From contig JBDZVA010000003.1 of assembly GCA_040255465.1 (NCBI GenBank), positions 186,001-250,000 on the forward strand: a stretch of DNA of 64,000 bases, in the 5' to 3' direction. A program made the translations under genes and the position numbers. Below the pieces are notes generated by a model that ran no database searches, was not told the origin of the DNA, and worked only from the letters and a program-made list of their open reading frames with translations. This DNA is from UBA5793 sp040255465 (GTDB lineage: Bacteria; Planctomycetota; Phycisphaerae; Phycisphaerales; UBA5793). Every line of letters begins with the position of its first letter. The first letter of the stretch is position 1. This document shows, piece by piece, positions 36,092-44,362 of the stretch.

Positions 36092-37003
36092 ATGAGAAAC
36101 ACACGCGCGTTTACAATCGTTGAGTTGCTGGTCGTCATCAGTATCGTGGGACTTTTGCTGGCCCTGCTGCTTCCCGCGCTGGGTCGGGCGCGGGCGGCGT
36201 CGCGAAGCGGCGTGTGCGCGTCGCGCATGCACCAGGTCGGCCTGGGATGGATGAACTACGCCACGGACAACCGCGGCGCGATCGTGCCCGGCCAGGCCGG
36301 CCGCTACGGAGACGAATCGCGCAACGTGTACTGGATCGGCAATGGCAACCAGTATCGGCCGCGCTGGTTCGCCCAGATGGGCGCCTCGGCAGGTTTCTAC
36401 GCATTCCAGGAGCCGAGCCCGGATCCCGCCAACGAGCACACGATGACCGTCACCAGCGACGTGTTCCTCTGCCCGCAGGTGCCGACGTGGACGAACACGC
36501 GCAATTACCCCTACGGCTACAACTACCAATTCCTCGGCAACTCGCGATTCAAAGGTGACGACGAGAGTCGCGGCGCCATTAACCATCCGGTGCAGATGTC
36601 GCGCGTCGCATTCTCTCAGACGGTGATGGCGGCGGACAGCCTCGGCACCGCGGCCGGAAAGCCCGAGGCGCTGCGCACCGACAATCGACCCGATGGCAGT
36701 CGCGATCCGGGTGGCTTTGCGCGCGGCGGACACGGTTACGCGCTGGATCCGCCACGCCTCACCGCGACGAGCGATTTCGCCGACACGCGGCTGTCGAGCC
36801 GCGAGCATCGCTCGGGTCCGGACGAACGCCACCTCGGCAAAGCGAACGTGTCATTCTGTGACGGCCACGTCAGTACGATGACGGCCACTGAAATGGGATA
36901 TCTCAAGAACGCCGACGGTTCCATCGCCTTCAACGGTCAGGGCACGACCAACAAACTCTTCTCCGGCACCAGCCGCAACGATGATCCGCCGGATGTGAAT
37001 TGA
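36092..37003 (+). CDS. Type II/IV pilin-like protein (prepilin N-terminus, DUF1559-like)
   Basis: The 303-residue protein starts with a class III prepilin signal, RAFTIVELLVVISIVGLLLAL. The residue before the Phe is Ala rather than the usual Gly, and Glu5 is present. The rest is a periplasmic domain ending with the KANVSFCDGHVSTM motif, typical of the large planctomycete DUF1559/prepilin families. It should be processed by a prepilin peptidase and assembled in, or anchored to, the inner membrane. No secretion genes lie next to it. Confidence 0.9.
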   Translation: MRNTRAFTIVELLVVISIVGLLLALLLPALGRARAASRSGVCASRMHQVGLGWMNYATDNRGAIVPGQAGRYGDESRNVYWIGNGNQYRPRWFAQMGASAGFYAFQEPSPDPANEHTMTVTSDVFLCPQVPTWTNTRNYPYGYNYQFLGNSRFKGDDESRGAINHPVQMSRVAFSQTVMAADSLGTAAGKPEALRTDNRPDGSRDPGGFARGGHGYALDPPRLTATSDFADTRLSSREHRSGPDERHLGKANVSFCDGHVSTMTATEMGYLKNADGSIAFNGQGTTNKLFSGTSRNDDPPDVN

Positions 37004-37016
37004 AGCGCCGTCTCGA

Positions 37017-38216
37017 TCATTGCTCCAACTTCACCCGGATGAATCGCGGGTGGTAGACGTCTGAGTTTTCGAAGTGGTACCAGAAGTCGCCGCAGTTGAC
37101 GTTGTAGCTGATGAGCAGTTCACCGGGCGGGGAGAGGTGCGGATGGGCCTTGGCGTTGTAGACGAACGCGCCGGGGATCGTGTCCACTTCCTCACAGCGC
37201 CACAGGTGTTTCGCGGGACCGAACGGGCCCACGGGGGCGTCGCCAAACTTGCACGTCACCCACGGCCCGAGGGTGTCTTCCTGGTACACGAGAATGTACT
37301 TGCCGTTGGGCAGTGGCGTCACGCTGCACTCGGACGACACGCGGCCGGTCAGCACGGCCACGCGGTCCATGTCTGCGTTCCATTCGGCGCCATCCCAGTA
37401 CCGCCACTGCGAGAAATCTTCGAACTGTTCGGGCAGGACGCGCGCGACGAGCAACTTCTTGATGAACGGATCGTTCTGCAGGCCGTAGATGTAGACGTAT
37501 CCATCCGGGCGGGGCGCGCCGGCGGCTGCGGTGTTGTTCATGATGCTGCAGCCGAAGATCGTCTCGCCGCGCCCGCCGCTGGGCTCGAGGTTGTAGGCGG
37601 GGCAGTCGACCTGCACGAAATCCGCGTAGGGGTTGGGTGAATTGAGCGGCGTCGAGAGCAGCGCCAGCCCGGTGCCTTCGAAGCCAAACGCGCCACCCCC
37701 GCCGTTGCTGCGAATGCGCGAGGCGAAGATCTGGAGTTTGCCGTTGATGGCTGCGGCATCGTTGAGCCAGTACCACTCGCCGGGTTCTGAATTCGGTGTC
37801 TGCGGCTTGAAGAGCGCATCGGGGTTTCCGCGACTGTCCCGTCCCCACTGGAACGTGATCTTTGATGGATCGGGCGCGGGACCGGCAAGCAGCGCCATGG
37901 TGTTGTTCACCATCGTTGTGCCGCTCAGGCGATGCCGGTTCTGATCGACGCGGCCGATGAAGGTATCGCTGAAGACGAAGGCGGTGCGCCGATTGGGGTG
38001 ATTGCGGTACATCTCATTGCCGTCGAGAGGGATGGAGTAAATGCCATCCGCCCCGGTCCAGCCGAAACGCCGATCGAAGAGGCGGGTCCATTCCGGCGCG
38101 GCTTCGACAGTGAACGATTGTGCCTGGGCGGCGACGTTCGCGCCCAGCAGGGCGAGCGTCGTCAGGACAGTGAGACGGGTAGGCTTCATCATCGTGGATT
38201 GGTTCGGCGAATGCAT
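37017..38216 (-). CDS. Secreted beta-propeller-like protein (DUF4185/DUF5005-like)
   Basis: The 399-residue protein has a signal peptide (PTRLTVLTTLALLGANVAAQAQS). The domain resembles secreted five-bladed propeller families DUF4185/DUF5005: GWTGADGIYSIPL, TAFVFSDTFIG, MVNNTMALLAG, WYWLNDAAAINGKLQIFA, SECSVTPLPNGKYILVYQED. Such proteins are often encoded with glycan-degrading enzymes. The start could be 38216 or 38192 (MMKPTR); neither has an ideal Shine-Dalgarno, but GAGAGG lies 12 nt before 38216. It converges on the pilin-like gene. Function unknown. Confidence 0.8.
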   Translation of the reverse strand: MHSPNQSTMMKPTRLTVLTTLALLGANVAAQAQSFTVEAAPEWTRLFDRRFGWTGADGIYSIPLDGNEMYRNHPNRRTAFVFSDTFIGRVDQNRHRLSGTTMVNNTMALLAGPAPDPSKITFQWGRDSRGNPDALFKPQTPNSEPGEWYWLNDAAAINGKLQIFASRIRSNGGGGAFGFEGTGLALLSTPLNSPNPYADFVQVDCPAYNLEPSGGRGETIFGCSIMNNTAAAGAPRPDGYVYIYGLQNDPFIKKLLVARVLPEQFEDFSQWRYWDGAEWNADMDRVAVLTGRVSSECSVTPLPNGKYILVYQEDTLGPWVTCKFGDAPVGPFGPAKHLWRCEEVDTIPGAFVYNAKAHPHLSPPGELLISYNVNCGDFWYHFENSDVYHPRFIRVKLEQ

Positions 38217-38510
38217 GTGACTGACTGTCCTCTCTTCAATGCCTGGGACCGGACCGACCGGCACCGCTTCTGGCCAAGCGCGGGCCCGGTCACTGGCCGG
38301 GAATGATCCTGAAAACCGGTACGGAAAGCGGAGAGGGCGTGACGGCTCTCTCCGGTAGAAGATACGTCTGCAGACCGTCAGACGATGCAAAAAACCTCGA
38401 ATTCGGCGAACACAAGTGCCCCCGGCCGATAACAGAAGATCGAGACCAAGAACGCCCCGACAACGTGGAAGCATTCGCCCATGGCGTCTATCTTTCTGGC
38501 TCAACATCAC

Positions 38511-38592
38511 GGGTAGGTACCGAAGCGGTCAAACGGGTCAGACTGTAAATCTGATGGCATAGCCTTCGGAGGTTCGAATCCTCCCCTGCCCA
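38511..38592 (+). tRNA. tRNA-Tyr (GTA)
   Basis: This has a class II cloverleaf. The acceptor GGGTAGG (38511-38517) pairs with CCTGCCC (38585-38591), with discriminator A 38592. The anticodon loop CTGTAAA has GTA at 38545-38547. A variable arm follows, then the T stem-loop GGAGG-TTCGAAT-CCTCC. The terminal CCA is not encoded. It lies in the gap between the minus-strand secreted protein and the SUMF1-type gene. Confidence 0.95.
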
Positions 38593-38663
38593 CTTTCACT
38601 TCTCAGCAGATTCGCGTTCCGCGCCGGCGGGGCGGTCTTCCTTTTCCGGAATCGACACCGCAC

Positions 38664-39563
38664 ATGCTGACATGCTGGATGACCTCTGTTGCGCTCGCGG
38701 CCCTGGTTGGCCGCTGGCCCCAGCCACCCACGGGGACTGCTGCTGCTTCGCCTCAGCCGTTTGAGCAGGAAATCTCCGGCACGGTCGTCTCCATCAAAAT
38801 GGCCCCGATTCCGGCCGGGAAAATCGACATTCCCGATCCCGACCAGCCAGGTCACACCAAGCCGCTCGAAGTCGGCCCGTTCTACGCGAGCACGACCGAA
38901 ATCACGTGGGAGATGTACGACATCTTCGTGTACCACCTCGACCAGCCGCCGGGGGAGGCGGAGGGCGGCGATGTGGCAACCGACGGCCCCGAGGCCGTCA
39001 CCCGGCCGACCAAACCCTACATCCCGCCGGATCGCGGCTTCGGCCATGCGGGGTATCCGACGATCTCGGTGACCTTCAAAGGGGCAACCGAGTTCTGTGT
39101 TTGGCTTTCCGCCAAGACGGGAAAGCTCTACCGCCTGCCGACGGAGGCGGAGTGGGAGTACATGGCCCGGGGCGGGGCAGCGCCGTACGCCCCCTACTGC
39201 TTTGGCGACGACAAGAGCCTGCTGGACGAGTACGCGTGGTACGAGGCGAACTCGAAACGCAAGACGCAACAGGTCGCACAGAAGAAGCCCAACGCCTGGG
39301 GTCTCTACGACGTCCACGGCAACGTCGGCGAATGGTGCATTGGCCTGGATGGAAAGCCCATCGCTCGCGGCGGCGCGTTTCTCAACAAGGCGGAAGACGT
39401 CGCCGTCACGCGCCGCGACAAGCAGACACCGCTGTGGAACATCACTGACCCGCAGATGCCCAAGAGCACCTGGTGGCTGTCGGACTGCAATTTCGTAGGT
39501 TTCCGCATCATCTGCGATCCTGACGGCGCGACGAAGGATGAGGCGGGCGAATCACAGCCGTAG
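38664..39563 (+). CDS. SUMF1/EgtB/PvdO-family (formylglycine-generating-enzyme-like) secreted protein
   Basis: The 299-residue protein has an N-terminal hydrophobic segment and a C-type-lectin-like FGE-sulfatase domain. Motifs are STTEITWEMYDIF, YRLPTEAEWEYMARGG, NAWGLYDVHGNVGEWC and FVGFRII. The paired copper-binding cysteines of true formylglycine-generating enzymes are not evident, so it is probably a structural or binding relative rather than a sulfatase activator. It ends about 50 bp before the MFS transporter gene, possibly the same operon. Confidence 0.88.
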   Translation: MLTCWMTSVALAALVGRWPQPPTGTAAASPQPFEQEISGTVVSIKMAPIPAGKIDIPDPDQPGHTKPLEVGPFYASTTEITWEMYDIFVYHLDQPPGEAEGGDVATDGPEAVTRPTKPYIPPDRGFGHAGYPTISVTFKGATEFCVWLSAKTGKLYRLPTEAEWEYMARGGAAPYAPYCFGDDKSLLDEYAWYEANSKRKTQQVAQKKPNAWGLYDVHGNVGEWCIGLDGKPIARGGAFLNKAEDVAVTRRDKQTPLWNITDPQMPKSTWWLSDCNFVGFRIICDPDGATKDEAGESQP

Positions 39564-39613
39564 CGCCGAAGCGCCAAACCACAACTCAGCACTGACAACA
39601 AGGGACCGGCCGC

Positions 39614-41101
39614 ATGAACGACTCGCTCACGACGACCCCGAAGTTCCGCTTGTCGATGATGATGTTCCTGCAATACGCGGTGTGGGGCGCGTGGATACCC
39701 GTGATCTCGCGCTATCTCAACGCCGCGCCGGCGCTGGACGAAGCGGGACGTCAGATCGGCGGACTCGGATTCAGCTGGACGGCGATCGGCACGATTCTCG
39801 GCATTGCCGGCGCGGTCGGGGCGGTCGCCGGGCCATTTGTCGCCGGCCAAGTGGCGGACCGGTGGTTCTCCGCCGAGCGGTTCCTCTGCGTGATGTTCAT
39901 CCTCGGCGGGATCGTCAAGTACATCACCGCGTCCGCGACCACGGAGAGTCAATGGCTGTGGCTCTCGATTCTCTATTCAGTCCTTTACATGCCGACGATC
40001 GCCATTTCGAATTCGCTTGCGTTTGCGCACATGAAGGATCCGGATCGGCAATTCCCGCCAATTCGATTGTGGGGCACGATCGGGTGGATCGTGGTCAGCT
40101 GGGTCTTTCCCATGGTGTGGCTGCAGACGGACCTGCACGTCCAGTCGCTCCCGCCCTTCGTCGTGGGAACCGAATACAACGATGTGGTTCATCGCATCGC
40201 GGACTCCCTGCGGTTTGCCGGCATTTTGAGTGTGGCCTACGGCATCTTCTGCCTCTTCCTTCCCCACACTCCGCCCAAGAAATCCGTCGAGTCGATCGCG
40301 ATCGCCGATTCGGTACGCCTGCTGAAGAATCGCGGCCTGCTCGTGCTGACGATCGTCGCGCTGCCGATCTCCGTCGTGTACACGGTGTACATCATTCAGA
40401 CGGCCCAGTTCCTGCCCACGCTGGAGGGCATTCGCGATTCGGACATCCTGCCGGTCATGTCAATTGGCCAGTTCAGCGAGATCTTTGTGCTTGGATCGCT
40501 GGGGTTGTTCCTCAAGCGCATGGGATTTCGCAGCGTACTGACGATCGGATGTCTGGCGTTCGCGTTGCGCTTTGCGGTGTTCGGGCTCGGCACGCCGACG
40601 TGGCTGGTCGTGGCCAGCCAGGCGCTGCACGGCGTTTGCTTTGCGTGCTTCTACGCGGCGGCGTTCATCTACGTCGATCGCGTGGCCCCCGCGCATGTCC
40701 GGCATTCGGCTCAAACCGTGTTCGGCGTCATTCTGCTTGGCATCGGGCCGGCGCTGGCCGGACAGGTGATCGGCTGGGAGACCAAGTACTCAACTCAAGA
40801 GGTGACGATCGCGGACTGCGTGCTCGTGACGCACCTCGTACCCCAGCATGGCGTGGGCATCAATGCCGACAGTCCGCTTGATGCCGTCTACGCGGGCGCA
40901 AGAGCGGATATGGATCGCTACGCCGCTGAGCATCCCAGTGACATGGCTCGCTCATGGCGCGGTCTGGCAAGTGACACCGCGGTCACGGCCCTGAACTACC
41001 GACGTTTCTGGATGATCAACGCCGCGATCTCGCTTGCTTCGATGCTCTTCCTGGCGATCTTCTTCAAACTCGATCCGCCGTCGGAAGATGCCGCAGCCTG
41101 A
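39614..41101 (+). CDS. MFS transporter, nucleoside:H+ symporter (NupG-like) group
   Basis: The 495-residue protein has about 12 hydrophobic helices. The N-terminus LSMMMFLQYAVWGAWIPVI and PPIRLWGTIGWIV are typical of the NHS/NupG family as found in sugar-utilisation clusters. A polar insert lies before the last helix (about 415-470). Planctomycete members beside Gfo/Idh/MocA and DUF1080 genes are usually assumed to import sugars or nucleosides; substrate not determinable. It converges on the DUF1080 gene. Confidence 0.9.
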   Translation: MNDSLTTTPKFRLSMMMFLQYAVWGAWIPVISRYLNAAPALDEAGRQIGGLGFSWTAIGTILGIAGAVGAVAGPFVAGQVADRWFSAERFLCVMFILGGIVKYITASATTESQWLWLSILYSVLYMPTIAISNSLAFAHMKDPDRQFPPIRLWGTIGWIVVSWVFPMVWLQTDLHVQSLPPFVVGTEYNDVVHRIADSLRFAGILSVAYGIFCLFLPHTPPKKSVESIAIADSVRLLKNRGLLVLTIVALPISVVYTVYIIQTAQFLPTLEGIRDSDILPVMSIGQFSEIFVLGSLGLFLKRMGFRSVLTIGCLAFALRFAVFGLGTPTWLVVASQALHGVCFACFYAAAFIYVDRVAPAHVRHSAQTVFGVILLGIGPALAGQVIGWETKYSTQEVTIADCVLVTHLVPQHGVGINADSPLDAVYAGARADMDRYAAEHPSDMARSWRGLASDTAVTALNYRRFWMINAAISLASMLFLAIFFKLDPPSEDAAA

Positions 41102-41110
41102 AGGCGAGGT

Positions 41111-41806
41111 TCAGTGTTTGGAGTTGATTCGCCGCACATAGATGTTGCGGAACAGCACCGTGTTGCCGTGCGCCTGAAGTTCAATGGCGCCGGTGGGGTA
41201 GATTGGTTTATCGCGCTCCCAGTAGTTCTCCATCACGGTGTTGTCGACGACCAGCGCGTCATTGAGAAACACCGTGACGCGGTCGCCAATCATCAGGATT
41301 CGAAAAGTGTTCCACCCGCCGGGTTTGCGGTCGGCGATGAGCAGCGGGTTGCTGGGGTTCTTCTGATTGTTGTACAAGCCGCCCGAGCCGATGTCGGGTC
41401 GATCCCAGATTTGCACCTGCGGGCTACCGCGCAGATAAATGCCGCTGTCGCCTTCGGGTTTGATCTTCCAGTCCACGAGCAATTCAAAGTCGCCGAAGTC
41501 CTCGGCCGTGCAGAGATTTGCTCCCTTGCCGTCGGTGACGATGCAGCCGTTCTCGACGCTCCAGTGCTCGCCGAGCGTCTCGAAAGCGGTGTGCAGGGCT
41601 CCGGCATACTGCGAGTTGTCCATCTTTGCAACTTCGGGCGGGCTGCCGACAAACGGCCGCCAGCCGTGGAGCGTTCGACCCTCAAAGAGTGAGACAAATC
41701 CCTCCGGCGCACCGCTTTCCCGGCCCGCCGAAGCACAGCCGCCCAGCACGACGGTGCTGAGGAGGACCAGAAGGGCAAACAGAGCGGCGGGAAGGCGGGC
41801 GTTCAT
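41111..41806 (-). CDS. DUF1080 (3-keto-disaccharide hydrolase-like) lipoprotein
   Basis: The 231-residue protein has a lipoprotein signal (VLLSTVVLGGC) and a DUF1080 concanavalin-like beta-sandwich: GFVSLFEGRTLHGWRP, WSVENGCIVTDG, DFELLVDWKIKPEGDSGIYLRG and GAIELQAHGNTVLFRNIYV. DUF1080 proteins are now linked to cleavage of 3-keto-glycosides after oxidation by Gfo/Idh/MocA enzymes. It is divergent from just such an oxidoreductase. It would act in the periplasm or at the surface. Confidence 0.93.
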   Translation of the reverse strand: MNARLPAALFALLVLLSTVVLGGCASAGRESGAPEGFVSLFEGRTLHGWRPFVGSPPEVAKMDNSQYAGALHTAFETLGEHWSVENGCIVTDGKGANLCTAEDFGDFELLVDWKIKPEGDSGIYLRGSPQVQIWDRPDIGSGGLYNNQKNPSNPLLIADRKPGGWNTFRILMIGDRVTVFLNDALVVDNTVMENYWERDKPIYPTGAIELQAHGNTVLFRNIYVRRINSKH

Positions 41807-41985
41807 GGATCAGATCTCCGCAGGGGGGTCGAACGAGGGTGAGAGAACCTGACGGTATCGACAGATTGATGGCGGGTCGAGGCGTCATCCCTGTTGCCAA
41901 ACGCTCCTCGATTGTGTACCTTGATCCATTGCGGGAAGCGGCCGGCGACCACCGTCGGCACCCCGCCACGGCAAGGAGACGACCG

Positions 41986-43308
41986 ATGACGCAGAAGAAC
42001 CCACCCGCCAAGTCTGACAGCCTCACTCGCCGCGATTTCGTGCGCGCCTCGGCTGGAGCCGCCATCGCGGTTCCATTTGCCGTAAGTCCGCTCTCCGTCG
42101 CGGCCTCGGCGTTCGCCGCCGGCTCGGATCAGATCAAGGTCGGACTTGTGGGTTGTGGCGGGCGCGGCACAGGCGCTGCGGTCAACGCGCTCGATGCGGA
42201 TGCCGGCGTGGTGATTCACGCCATGGCCGACGCGTTCAGCGACAAACTGGAAGGCAGCCTCAAGGGCCTGCGCGAGAAGGCGAGCGATCGCATCACCGTC
42301 AACGACGATCGCAAGTTTGTGGGCTTTGATGCGTACAAGAAACTTCTGGCCAGCGACATCGATGTCGTCATTCTCGCCACGCCGATTGTTTTCCGCCCTG
42401 AGCACCTTCGCGCCAGCGTGCTGGCCAACAAGCACATCTTCTGCGAGAAGTCGATGTCGGTGGATGGGGCCGGCGTGCGGTCGGTCCTCGAGACCACTGA
42501 GATGGCGCGCAAGCGCGGCTTGTCGCTCGTCGCCGGCTTCTGCTGGCGCTACAGCGACCCAGAGCAGGCGACATACCGCGAGATAAACGAGGGGCGCCTG
42601 GGCGCCGTGCGTGCGGTCCACACCCGCTACAACACGGGCGGCTGGGTCACCCCGCCAAAGCGCGAGCCCGAATGGTCTGACATGGAATACCAGCTTCGCG
42701 CGTGGCACTACTTCAAGGAATTCAGCGGCGATCACATCGTCGAACAGGCCTGCCACTCGATCGACAAGATCGCGTGGGCGATGAACGGCGAACTGCCGAC
42801 GCAGTGCATTGCAACAGGCGGCCGGGCCCTGCGCACGCTGGGTAACGTCTACGACAACTTCAATGTCATCTACGAGTACGCGAGCGGCGCTCGCGGCTTC
42901 CATGTCTGCCGGCAGATCGAGAACACGCCGTTCGACAACAACGACTACGTCATGGGTGAAAAGGGCTACTGCTTCATGAACAGTTGGGGCAGCAACCCCG
43001 GCGATCACCAGATCACGGGGGAGAACCCCTGGACCTATACCGCCAGCGGCCCACGCCGCAACATGTACCAGACCGAGCACGAAGTGCTCTTCGACTCGGT
43101 TCGCAACAACAAGAAGCACAACGATGGCCAGTGGATGGCACACTCCACGCTGATGTCCGTGATGGGTCGCATGGCGGCCTACACCGGCCAGATCGTCACG
43201 TGGGAGCAGGCGCTGAACTCCAAGGACGAGATGGCGCTGAAGGAATGGGCCTGGGGCAGCCGCGAACCGCTACCCGTTGCCTTGCCCGGGCGGACGCCGC
43301 TGATCTGA
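41986..43308 (+). CDS. Tat-exported Gfo/Idh/MocA family oxidoreductase
   Basis: The 440-residue protein has a twin-arginine signal (SLTRRDFVRASAGAAIA). The Rossmann domain begins IKVGLVGCGGRGTGAAV. The family loop EKP is changed to CEKSMSV. The C-terminal alpha/beta domain holds EQACHSIDKIAWAM with the putative catalytic His. AAGGAG 7 nt upstream fixes the start. Export with a bound nicotinamide cofactor fits Tat transport. It is probably a periplasmic glycoside oxidoreductase acting with the divergent DUF1080 protein. Confidence 0.93.
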   Translation: MTQKNPPAKSDSLTRRDFVRASAGAAIAVPFAVSPLSVAASAFAAGSDQIKVGLVGCGGRGTGAAVNALDADAGVVIHAMADAFSDKLEGSLKGLREKASDRITVNDDRKFVGFDAYKKLLASDIDVVILATPIVFRPEHLRASVLANKHIFCEKSMSVDGAGVRSVLETTEMARKRGLSLVAGFCWRYSDPEQATYREINEGRLGAVRAVHTRYNTGGWVTPPKREPEWSDMEYQLRAWHYFKEFSGDHIVEQACHSIDKIAWAMNGELPTQCIATGGRALRTLGNVYDNFNVIYEYASGARGFHVCRQIENTPFDNNDYVMGEKGYCFMNSWGSNPGDHQITGENPWTYTASGPRRNMYQTEHEVLFDSVRNNKKHNDGQWMAHSTLMSVMGRMAAYTGQIVTWEQALNSKDEMALKEWAWGSREPLPVALPGRTPLI

Positions 43309-43321
43309 TTCAGCGAGCGAA

Positions 43322-44362
43322 TCAGCGCGAGGTCTTGAACCCGACCAGGCGCTCCGTTCGCAGGCTCTCCCGCTCGGCTTCGAGCAGGCGGGCCACGGCG
43401 ACGGCGTCGTCGATCGTGGCGTTGAGTTCGCGCTGCCCTGTCGCAATCGTGTGGAGCAGGTGGCGGATTTCACCGTCGTAGCCGGTGATCGGGTCGAGCG
43501 CTATCGCCTCTCGCTGCCCATCTCGCGCAATGAGCAGTTGCGGGTTGCGGCCGAGGTCGAAGTCGGCCGTGGCGCGATCAAAGAGCACGACGTAGCGCAT
43601 GCGAAACTCAAATCCGGGGGTGTGATCCCAGCCACCTTCTGCGACGACGTGGCCGGGGCCGTTGCTCCCGTAGCGGTAGATCGTCGTGAGATGACCGGGC
43701 GAGCCTGCCGAAACAACGGACTCCGGATCGCCGAACACCCAGCGCACGAAGTCGGCATCGTGAATGTGCAGATCGACGAGCGCGCCGCCGGTGCGCGAGT
43801 CGTCGGTGTAGAACTGTGATGACCAGCCGGGCGGCGAGGCAAGCCGATGAAATGTCGCGCTGCGCACCTTGCCAAACGTCTCCGCAACGACCTGCTCGCG
43901 CAGCCACGACCACGCGGGCCAGAAGCGAATGCACATGCCCGGCATGCACAAGCGATCGCTGGCGCGAGCCGCATCGGCCACGCGCTGGACATCAGCGCTG
44001 CGCACCGCCACGGGCTTTTCGACAAGCACGTGTTTGCCGGCTTCGAGTGCGGTGATCGCCAGGTCCGCGTGGGAATCCGTGGGCGTGCAGATGCTTACAA
44101 GTTCGACTTCCGCGTCAGCGAGAATCTCCGCCGGTTGGGCATAGGCACGGACGAGTTTGGGATCGAATGCAGCACCTTCACCCGTCGCGATGTTGCCGCT
44201 CGCTTCAGCCTGGCCGGCCCGGCGTTCGGGACTGCTGTCGCACACGGCCACAAGTCGGTTGCGGTATCCCGCCGCGTCTGCAGCTTGATAGCAGCGCAAG
44301 TGCGTCTGGCCCATGAAACCCAGACCGATGACGCCGACGTTGATCGGTTTCGTATTGCTCAT
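43322..44362 (-). CDS. Cytosolic Gfo/Idh/MocA family oxidoreductase
   Basis: The 346-residue enzyme has VGVIGLGFMGQTHLR for dinucleotide binding, VSICTPTDSHADLAI, the canonical KHVLVEKPVAV, and GGALVDLHIHDADFVRWVFG with the catalytic Asp/His region. It has no signal peptide. Its start overlaps the stop of the NagB-PIG-L fusion gene by 4 bp. It probably oxidises or reduces a sugar or keto-sugar intermediate. It converges on the Tat-exported paralogue. Confidence 0.93.
   Translation of the reverse strand: MSNTKPINVGVIGLGFMGQTHLRCYQAADAAGYRNRLVAVCDSSPERRAGQAEASGNIATGEGAAFDPKLVRAYAQPAEILADAEVELVSICTPTDSHADLAITALEAGKHVLVEKPVAVRSADVQRVADAARASDRLCMPGMCIRFWPAWSWLREQVVAETFGKVRSATFHRLASPPGWSSQFYTDDSRTGGALVDLHIHDADFVRWVFGDPESVVSAGSPGHLTTIYRYGSNGPGHVVAEGGWDHTPGFEFRMRYVVLFDRATADFDLGRNPQLLIARDGQREAIALDPITGYDGEIRHLLHTIATGQRELNATIDDAVAVARLLEAERESLRTERLVGFKTSR

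Noticed and set aside
38511..38592. tRNA gene as an integration site of a mobile element
   Set aside because: No integrase, no direct repeat of the tRNA 3' end and no change in composition nearby.
41803..43143. Long minus-strand open frame opposite the Tat-exported oxidoreductase
   Set aside because: It is a shadow frame: the plus strand has RBS, Tat signal and family motifs, while this frame has none.
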